The notes under the pieces: generated by a model
The model's database searches: none
Seen by the model: only the letters and a program-made list of their open reading frames with translations
What the model was told of the DNA's origin: nothing
DNA from: JABMRP01 sp964444795
GTDB lineage: Bacteria; Planctomycetota; Planctomycetia; Pirellulales; Thermoguttaceae
Length of the DNA stretch: 17,718 nt
Assembly: GCA_964444795.1 (NCBI GenBank)
Contig: CAYUIQ010000190.1
Location: 1-17,718 of the forward strand
Reading direction: 5' to 3'
Program-made: the position numbers and the translations under genes
Shown here: in pieces, positions 12,908 through 17,718 of the stretch
How positions within the stretch are numbered: position 1 is the stretch's first letter
How the letters are laid out: every line of letters starts with the position of its first letter

Positions 12908-13438
12908 CTAACGGGGCTTGCGGGACACCCCGCTTTCTTGGATTTCTTCGACAACTTGCTCTTCGGGCCCTTCGGTCATGAAGTCGAATTGGAACTGCTT
13001 TTCGTGCCCGGCGACGTTCGGGTTATTTTCCAGACAACTCCGCAGGTCTCTCGCGGCGGAGTGCTTCTGCTTGTTGATGTTCTCGTCGCGCTGATCGAAC
13101 GAGGTTAGTGCGTGGTCCAGAGTCATCTCGTGGATGTGGTCCCACATTACCTCAAACACTCTATTCCCGGCGTCATCCACCGCCTCGACCCTCGCGGGCA
13201 GCATTTCGCGCACTTTCCGGCCTTGTTGGTCGTGTATCCGCGCTGCCCGCAGTGTTCTTTTCAATTGACGTTTCAAGATTGCCCTTGGGTTGGGCTTTGG
13301 AAGGTCAGCGTAGCCGTTCTCAATCGCCCAGTCGATCAGTCTATCGTCGCTGAACGCCCCTGGATGTACCTTCCTGTACTGTTGCAGGACGAATTTCCAA
13401 TATTCCAGGCCCGTCCTAGCCAGACTCTTCCGTGACAT
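12908..13438 (-). CDS. Unrecognised 176-residue protein downstream of the toxin-antitoxin pair
   Basis: No family recognised. It is predicted to be soluble and cytosolic, rich in charged residues, without signal peptide or membrane segment. The first 75 residues are helical and basic (WKFVLQQYRKVHPG, then AILKRQLKRTLRAARIHDQQG). A central segment reads like a short beta element (VEAVDDAGNRVFEVMWDHIHEM, split around residues 84-105). The C-terminal part is acidic (EGPEEQVVEEIQES). DNA or RNA contact through the basic N-terminus is possible but only a guess. It lies 93 bases after the antitoxin stop on the same strand, in the same lower-GC stretch, so it may be a third member of that cassette. 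Start ATG at 13438 with AAGGAA about 11 bases upstream. Confidence 0.65.
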   Translation of the reverse strand: MSRKSLARTGLEYWKFVLQQYRKVHPGAFSDDRLIDWAIENGYADLPKPNPRAILKRQLKRTLRAARIHDQQGRKVREMLPARVEAVDDAGNRVFEVMWDHIHEMTLDHALTSFDQRDENINKQKHSAARDLRSCLENNPNVAGHEKQFQFDFMTEGPEEQVVEEIQESGVSRKPR

Positions 13439-13531
13439 GATCGACCAATTCCTTGTCAATCTAGTGAAGGTGGAGAGGGTTCTCGTACCATTTGGGGCGT
13501 TCGACAGTTGACGCTACACCGCTGATCGCGG

Positions 13532-14614
13532 TCATTTCCACTTGTACTTCCTCTTGAGATCGTTGCAGTGCGAGTGCGGCACGATGTCTGGAAAATCGTG
13601 CTGAAGCCTTCCCACGACAATCCCCGGGGATACTCCGATGGATGACGCAAATCGGCGGATGTCCGCCTTGCTGCGCAGGTAGGGCAATTGCGGAGTGTGT
13701 TCCGGCGGAATCAAGAGGTCGCGAGCAAATGCGTTGGCTTCGTGCTCCTCTTCGGTCTCGTCGCTCACGCCATCATCAATGAATAGCTCTCGTCTGCCAT
13801 GCAACAACACGTGTCCCGCTTCATGATAGAAGCTGAACCACAATTGATCGTCGGTCTTGAACTTCAAGCTAATTTGAATGAGGGCCGTTTCCTTCTTCGA
13901 CAACCAGCGTGCAGCGCCACTGACGGCCGCCCTTGGGATTTCCCTTGTCAAGACGACTGCAACTCCGGCTTGCGCACACAACTCAGGGAGCCTCTTGCGC
14001 CACTCGCGGCCACTTGCCATGGTAAGCTCTCGCACTTCTTCCTGTAGAAGCCGCCGAAACTCTTGCCCATTGAAACTCTCGCAGTCGATTTCTTGCGCCT
14101 GAAGTTCTCCCATGCGCAGCCAAGCGGCCACAGATCCAGGATACTTGGCCTTCGCTTTGTTGCTCCGGTATTGGACGGCTGCCGTAAGCAGCGTTTTTCT
14201 CCATGCGTCAACGCTACTCACGCCGAAGAAACGCAGCACACGATGCACTAATGTTCCGGTGTCTTGGGATGGCTCGATAAATCCTCGATCCACAAGTTCC
14301 TCAAGCGGAATCTCTTTGAGCCAAGCCTTATGCTCCGCCAGGGCCGCGAGTTCCTTGCGTCGCGATAGCGCCTCGCGATAGCCCAATTCACGTCGGTTCC
14401 AAAACTTGGCGGGCACTCCGGTTACCAGTTCCAGTTTTCCGGCCGTGTCATAGCTGATCGGGGCGATCCCGTTGATGATTTGGCTAATCGTCTTTTCCGC
14501 CAGGCCCGTGCGCTGCGCCAATTGGATTTGCGAGATGCCATGGGCGTCAATCGACTCCTTGAGCGTCGTGCCGGGAGCCACAACGTAATCAGGATCAAAT
14601 TTGTATTTCGACAT
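13532..14614 (-). CDS. higA: HigA-type antitoxin fused to an ImmA/IrrE zinc peptidase domain
   Basis: 360 residues, against about 100 for an ordinary HigA. Residues 8-78 are a HigA/XRE helix-turn-helix: PGTTLKESIDAHGISQIQLA, GLAEKTISQIINGIAPIS, then NRRELGYREAL. A helical connector (80-205) follows. Residues 207-345 are an ImmA/IrrE-type metallopeptidase with the zinc motif H264-E265-A-G-H268 and likely third ligand E292 in EEHEANAFARDLLIP. The HTH should bind the toxin promoter and neutralise the toxin. The peptidase could cleave the protein itself or a partner in response to a signal, as ImmA and IrrE/DdrO do; that role is inferred. The ATG at 14614 lies 13 bases after the toxin stop with AAAAGGG upstream. 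All catalytic residues are present, so the peptidase should be active. Confidence 0.88.
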   Translation of the reverse strand: MSKYKFDPDYVVAPGTTLKESIDAHGISQIQLAQRTGLAEKTISQIINGIAPISYDTAGKLELVTGVPAKFWNRRELGYREALSRRKELAALAEHKAWLKEIPLEELVDRGFIEPSQDTGTLVHRVLRFFGVSSVDAWRKTLLTAAVQYRSNKAKAKYPGSVAAWLRMGELQAQEIDCESFNGQEFRRLLQEEVRELTMASGREWRKRLPELCAQAGVAVVLTREIPRAAVSGAARWLSKKETALIQISLKFKTDDQLWFSFYHEAGHVLLHGRRELFIDDGVSDETEEEHEANAFARDLLIPPEHTPQLPYLRSKADIRRFASSIGVSPGIVVGRLQHDFPDIVPHSHCNDLKRKYKWK

Positions 14615-14627
14615 GGGTCGTGCCCTT

Positions 14628-14960
14628 TTAGTGGTAGTCGCCGATCCCAGTGATTTCGATCTTGGTAACCTTCGACCAGTCCACGCCGCCGCCACCCAAT
14701 TGAGGTATCGGATCGTGGTCCGGTGCAAAAACAAGTCGATCCGGGTGAACGAGATCAACGGCAAACCATCCATCCAGGTTTCCCGTGAGTTGATGGCATC
14801 TGCCGGGGACGTCTCTCATTACTTCCAGCGTTTCAGCAGCGTCCAAGTCCATAAGACGCTGCTGAATCAGGCCGGCCATGCGCGGCCCATAGGCGCCCCT
14901 TAGTTTCCTCTCCGAGTTACAGAGTTTGGCAAGCTTGGATGTGGCGAAGCTTATTTCCAT
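14628..14960 (-). CDS. higB: HigB-like (RelE/ParE superfamily) toxin
   Basis: 110 residues. It starts MEISFATSKLAKLCNSERKL, typical of the 'plasmid maintenance killer protein' HigB subfamily, continues with RLMDLDAAETLEVMRDVPG and CHQLTGNLDGWFAVDL, and ends DWSKVTKIEITGIGDYH. Such toxins are generally ribosome-dependent mRNA endonucleases or translation blockers, active when free of antitoxin. The toxin-first gene order followed directly by an XRE antitoxin is the classic higBA layout. The ATG at 14960 is chosen because the family starts there; a GTG at 14969 is the alternative. Neither has a good ribosome binding site, which would keep toxin synthesis low. The AAGGA about 29 bases upstream is too far. 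The 110-residue length fits the family. Confidence 0.87.
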   Translation of the reverse strand: MEISFATSKLAKLCNSERKLRGAYGPRMAGLIQQRLMDLDAAETLEVMRDVPGRCHQLTGNLDGWFAVDLVHPDRLVFAPDHDPIPQLGGGGVDWSKVTKIEITGIGDYH

Positions 14961-15001
14961 GCCGCGCACCCGTATTACTGAATCGGTATCCTTACCATAG
15001 A

Positions 15002-15030
15002 AGTTTACCGAATACGTAAAGGGAAGTCAA
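15002..15030 (-). promoter_or_regulatory. higBA promoter (sigma70 type)
   Basis: On the minus strand TTGACT (15030-15025) and TAAACT (15007-15002) are separated by exactly 17 bases. The spacer is largely the palindrome at 15004-15020. Transcription would begin near 14995, leaving a leader of roughly 35 bases before the toxin ATG. Confidence 0.6.
15004..15020. promoter_or_regulatory. Operator palindrome A of the toxin-antitoxin operon
   Basis: TTTACCGAATACGTAAA, arms TTTAC/GTAAA. It lies in the -35/-10 spacer and runs into the -10 box, so bound antitoxin would block RNA polymerase. It matches palindrome B at 14 of 17 positions. Confidence 0.65.
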
Positions 15031-15049
15031 GCTCTATGTTTCGGAAATA

Positions 15050-15066
15050 TTTACCGGATGGGTAAA
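15050..15066. promoter_or_regulatory. Operator palindrome B of the toxin-antitoxin operon
   Basis: TTTACCGGATGGGTAAA, arms TTTACC/GGTAAA. It lies 46 bases (centre to centre) upstream of palindrome A and just upstream of the -35 box. The two sites give the shared pattern TTTACCGRATRSGTAAA. Two repressor dimers could bind cooperatively. Confidence 0.6.
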
Positions 15067-15097
15067 TAGCTATTGCCGGGCATAACCGCTCAAGAAC

Positions 15098-15135
15098 GAA
15101 AAACGGGACGCCGGTCATGAGGAAACCGTCGTCCC
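15098..15135 (-). terminator. Intrinsic terminator of the YTV-repeat gene
   Basis: On the minus strand GGGACG pairs with CGTCCC, and after one A/G mismatch CGGT pairs with ACCG around a 9-base loop. GTTTTTCG follows. It begins 57 bases after the YTV-gene stop and insulates higBA from read-through. On the plus strand the stem is 15105-15115 with 15125-15135. Confidence 0.7.
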
Positions 15136-15157
15136 ATGTGGTATCTGATCGCTCGGA

Positions 15158-15176
15158 GGCCGGTCGGCGACCGGCC
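15158..15176. other. Perfect GC-rich hairpin after the YTV-repeat gene
   Basis: GGCCGGTC-GGC-GACCGGCC: 8-base arms and a 3-base loop, 15 bases beyond the YTV-gene stop. There is no T-tract. It may protect the 3' end or pause polymerase ahead of the real terminator at 15098-15135. Confidence 0.5.
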
Positions 15177-15191
15177 CGCTCGCAGCTCCTT

Positions 15192-16595
15192 CTATATGTC
15201 GTAAACGCCCTTCTTCTCGCCCGCGGGCTGCTCGCCGTCTTCCTCGGCCGGTGGTGTCCGCGGCTCGGCTTCTACATCCTCCAGGTCGGACGGCTGGGGA
15301 ATCCTCTCCCGCGGATCGATTTGGGGCACCTCGTTGTTGGCCGGCGTTTCACCGGCGGTGTCGGCCGGCGTGGGGGTTTGCGTCGCGGGCGGCGTGTCCG
15401 TGACCGCTTCGGAGACCGTGGTGATCGGATTTCCGCAGGCGTCCAGCGGGATTCGGTAGCAAACCACCCGGGGCTCACGGCACGTATACGTGATCGGCAC
15501 CCGCTTCTCGACGCATCGGGGGACACGCACCGTCTGCTGTATCTCCTCCATGCGACAGACGCGAATCGGGATCCGCTCCACCTTCTGCTCGTAGACCGTT
15601 CGGCACGTGGTCACCGGCACCTTGCGGACACATTGCTCGGGCACCAGGCGCGTGACCTGGACGGGCACTTTCTTCTCGACCCGCTCGACAACCTGTTTGC
15701 ACACCGTGTAGGGCACGCGGCGGACGACTTCCTCGGTCACCGTGCGGCAGACCTTGTAGGGCACCGTGCGGCAAACCTGCTGCGGCTCCATCGTGCATTG
15801 TTCGACCGGCACCTGACGGGTGGTCACCTGCGGCACCATGGTGGTCACCGGCACTTGGTGGCTCACCAGATTCGGCTGCCAGACTTTCTTCACTTCGTAG
15901 CGGCCCTTCTGCGTCGGCACCCAATAGAGGCCCGGCCAGTTTTCCTTGGCCCGCCCGGTGAGCGGATCGATTGTCGTGCCGCCGGCAAGCCATTGAAGCT
16001 GATTCCGCGTCTTCGGCGGCTGCATGACGACCTGATCCCGGAAGCACCCCTGGTCGACAACCTGCGTCTTCATCGTGGTCACCGGTTGCATGACGGTCTG
16101 GCTTTCCGTCCGGTAGACGGTGCGCCGGACCGGCCGGAGCACGGTCACGCATTCCTGACGCTCGCGCGTCTCCCAGACCGGACGCGACACGGTGTACCGC
16201 TCTTCCCGTTCGGCCGTCTCTTGCACCTGGCGCACCACGTTGTAGCTGCAGTCGCGATACTGCGTTTCGGTGACCGGCTTCCACACCGTGTAACGCTCTT
16301 CGCGCTGGCTCGTCTCGGTGATCGGCCGGGCAACTTGGTAGTGGCGCTCACGGTATTGGGTTTCCCATACCGGACGATACGTGGTGACCTGCTTCTGGTC
16401 GTAGACCGTCTCACGCTCGATTCGATAGGCGGTCACCTGACGCTCGTCATAGACGGTCTTGTAGACCAACCGATAGGTCGGCCCGCATTGCACCGCCGGT
16501 TCGACCAGCATCGGCAGACTGCTCTGGGCTGAAGTGCCGATGGGGAGTACCCCCAATACGGATGCCACGACAAGGACTCGCGCCAAGTGATTCAT
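15192..16595 (-). CDS. YTV-repeat planctomycete cell-wall protein
   Basis: 467 residues. A signal peptide (LARVLVVASVLGVLPIGTSAQ) precedes dense repeats of the planctomycete YTV type. Between 38 and 180 each unit resembles E-R-Y-T-V-x-(R/K)-P-V-(W/T)-E-T (for example around 100-111 and 133-142). A WLAGGTTIDPLTGRAKENWPGLYWVP linker (split about 202-227) follows. A second repeat block at 235-385 has V-P-x-x-V-C-R-x-V units. About fifteen cysteines, mostly in block two, suggest disulfide cross-linking. The tail (395-467) is Pro/Thr/Glu-rich. YTV proteins were described from Rhodopirellula baltica and associated with its proteinaceous cell wall, to my knowledge. The ATG at 16595 has GAAAGG 9 bases upstream. 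Confidence 0.92.
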   Translation of the reverse strand: MNHLARVLVVASVLGVLPIGTSAQSSLPMLVEPAVQCGPTYRLVYKTVYDERQVTAYRIERETVYDQKQVTTYRPVWETQYRERHYQVARPITETSQREERYTVWKPVTETQYRDCSYNVVRQVQETAEREERYTVSRPVWETRERQECVTVLRPVRRTVYRTESQTVMQPVTTMKTQVVDQGCFRDQVVMQPPKTRNQLQWLAGGTTIDPLTGRAKENWPGLYWVPTQKGRYEVKKVWQPNLVSHQVPVTTMVPQVTTRQVPVEQCTMEPQQVCRTVPYKVCRTVTEEVVRRVPYTVCKQVVERVEKKVPVQVTRLVPEQCVRKVPVTTCRTVYEQKVERIPIRVCRMEEIQQTVRVPRCVEKRVPITYTCREPRVVCYRIPLDACGNPITTVSEAVTDTPPATQTPTPADTAGETPANNEVPQIDPRERIPQPSDLEDVEAEPRTPPAEEDGEQPAGEKKGVYDI

Positions 16596-16989
16596 TTCTG
16601 ATCGCCTTTCTCTCTTCTGCTCTCCCGCCTGCCGGAACGTGGCCGGGCGTGGCGGGATGGATTCGCGAAAATTCCCCCCTTTGACCGTACCTACAAATGT
16701 AGGCCGCCAATAGGGGCGCAAGAACACTCCTTCATATGAATTTGCCGGACGAACGGCCAAACAGCAAACGGAAAAGTTTACCAGGCGGCCGAGTTCCGGT
16801 GATTAACCCAAGAGGCGCAAGGGTTTAAGAATTTCAAGAAAGTTTGAAGTTTGTGCCAGTCGGCGCCGACGGGGGGGTGGTCGCCGTATGCCGTAATGCT
16901 TTTCGTGTCAACGGGTTAGGCGGTGGCACTTGCCCGATCGTTACAACCGGACACCCGGGCGGGACGTTGTCCCTCGTCGGGCTAAACAG
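16596..16989. other. Gene-free region upstream of the YTV-repeat gene (394 bases)
   Basis: This lies between the HEAT-repeat gene and the YTV gene, both minus strand. It holds a 14-base palindrome (16690-16703), an imperfect inverted repeat TTAACCC-N11-GGGTTTAA (about 16803-16828), a run of seven G (16872-16878) and a short hairpin GGGAC-GTT-GTCCC (16961-16973) without T-tract. The YTV promoter must be here, but I see no convincing -35/-10 pair. Confidence 0.6.
16690..16703. promoter_or_regulatory. 14-base palindrome, possible operator of the YTV-repeat gene
   Basis: CCTACA-AA-TGTAGG, perfectly symmetrical, about 95 bases before the ATG at 16595. Only one copy is present in the window. Confidence 0.35.
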
Positions 16990-17718
16990 TCAGCCGCCCC
17001 TGAGTTTCAACAGCACCTCCTTCGCCCGCGCGCGAACGGCAAGATCGACGTTCGCGCGCGAAAGGCGCTCCACGGCCTCGATCAACCGCGGGAGATGTTC
17101 GCCGGTGTCGGCCAACCGTTCCGTGACCCGAAGCGCGTTGGTCCAAATGGTGGACCGGCGGAACTCCCGCTCGGCCGGCGATTGCTCCGCGGGGCTGTCC
17201 ATCGGTTGTTGCGGATCGAGCATTTCCACCAGCAGGTCAATGGAGGCCGAATTTCCCTGCCGCGCCAGTCCCAAGGCCGCGTTGTACCGGACATCCGTGT
17301 TGGGGTCACTCAACAGCGCCTGAAGCTTCTCCTCGGCCCCGGAGCTTCCAACCACGCCCAAAGCGAACGCCGCCGCGTTGCGGACCGCGTCGGACCGCTC
17401 GGCCGCCGCTTCCAACAGCACGGGCATCAGACGTGGATTGGCTTTCAGGGTCTCTGGAGAAACGTTGCCGGCCAGCACGGCGATCGCCTCCAACGCGGTG
17501 CGCCGCACGTCGCTGTCGGCCTCGGTGTTCCGCACCGAAGCCGCCACCAGCAACACGGGCAGCCCGTCGGCCACGTGAAACTCGCCCAACGCGCGGCACA
17601 GACAAATCCGAATCGCCTGCTGTTGCCGGTCGACACTCTCGCGGCGAAGTTCCTTTTCGAGAATCGTGCTCAGCCGGGCGACGACCGCCGTGTCGCTCTT
17701 CAAGGCCGTGTTGTCCGG
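16990..17718 (-). CDS. HEAT-repeat protein, C-terminal part (5' end beyond the window)
   Basis: 242 codons are visible; the frame is open to the window edge, so the start is outside. The sequence is a series of roughly 30-residue helical hairpins: PVLLEAAAERSDAVRNAAAF then ALGVVGSSGAEEKLQALLSD; PNTDVRYNAALGLARQG; RTALEAIAVLAG. The D-x-x-V-R-x-x-A-A spacing is the HEAT/PBS-lyase signature. Such repeats form protein-binding solenoids. In planctomycetes they are often fused to membrane-bound dehydrogenase or cytochrome c domains, which cannot be checked here. It ends LKLRGG. No terminator with a T-tract follows. Confidence 0.85.
   Translation of the reverse strand, partial: PDNTALKSDTAVVARLSTILEKELRRESVDRQQQAIRICLCRALGEFHVADGLPVLLVAASVRNTEADSDVRRTALEAIAVLAGNVSPETLKANPRLMPVLLEAAAERSDAVRNAAAFALGVVGSSGAEEKLQALLSDPNTDVRYNAALGLARQGNSASIDLLVEMLDPQQPMDSPAEQSPAEREFRRSTIWTNALRVTERLADTGEHLPRLIEAVERLSRANVDLAVRARAKEVLLKLRGG

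Noticed and set aside
13518..13532. ACCGC-TGATC-GCGGT hairpin at the antitoxin stop as terminator
   Set aside because: Only a 5-base stem and no T-tract on the minus strand; it does not clearly separate the antitoxin from the downstream unknown gene.
15117..16532. 471-codon open frame on the plus strand opposite the YTV-repeat gene
   Set aside because: It is the mirror of the Val/Thr/Arg-rich repeat codons, rich in His/Arg/Asp/Leu, with no initiation signal, and it starts inside the terminator of the YTV gene. The minus-strand frame has a signal peptide and known repeats.
16694..16735. Possible 14-codon leader peptide (minus strand, ATGAAGGAG...) upstream of the YTV gene
   Set aside because: Too short to distinguish from chance, no ribosome binding site, and it ends inside the palindrome at 16690-16703 without regulatory codon runs.
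1..17718. CRISPR array, tRNA, rRNA, insertion sequence or integrase
   Set aside because: No regularly spaced repeats of 25-40 bases, no cloverleaf candidates or conserved rRNA stretches, and no transposase or recombinase motif found on either strand.

Overview
The window looks like the chromosome of a planctomycete, most likely of the Pirellulales type. The evidence is high GC content together with several planctomycete-typical families: a YTV-repeat cell-wall protein, a DUF1559 prepilin-like protein (N-methylation helix plus H-X9-DG), a PEP-CTERM protein with discoidin-like modules, a HEAT-repeat protein, and an unusual BRCT/MerR/TPR protein. No rRNA, tRNA, CRISPR array, insertion sequence or phage gene was seen.

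Layout. (1) 1-3543, uronate catabolism: an exported flavodoxin-like protein (+) converges on and overlaps kduD (-). Upstream of kduD are kduI and a secreted protein with a secretin-STN-like tail, all on the minus strand. KduI and KduD act in succession on the unsaturated-uronate product of pectin-type polysaccharides and deliver 2-keto-3-deoxygluconate. (2) 3963-5905: a xylose-isomerase-like TIM-barrel enzyme, a strong intrinsic terminator, then a DUF4261 protein. (3) 5909-8957: a PEP-CTERM surface protein (-), a 568-base gene-free divergent region, and a DUF1559 prepilin-like protein (+). (4) 8954-12812, all minus: a polytopic membrane protein, two tandem paralogous small exported proteins, and the BRCT-MerR-TPR protein. 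(5) 12908-15066, lower GC by eye: a HigB-like toxin, a long HigA antitoxin fused to an ImmA/IrrE zinc peptidase, and an unrecognised 176-residue protein. Two matching 17-base palindromes lie upstream, one of them exactly between the -35 and -10 boxes of the toxin promoter. (6) 15192-17718: the YTV-repeat protein with its own terminator, then the 3' part of a HEAT-repeat gene that leaves the window.

Most notable: the toxin / protease-antitoxin cassette with its operator layout and unknown third gene; two copies of a 62-base dispersed palindrome (1541-1602 and 7685-7746); two terminator-like hairpins placed just before plus-strand start codons where no plus-strand gene lies upstream; the BRCT-MerR-TPR fusion; and a flavodoxin whose last 22 residues are encoded wholly antisense to kduD. 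Family assignments come from motifs read by eye; no database search was possible.
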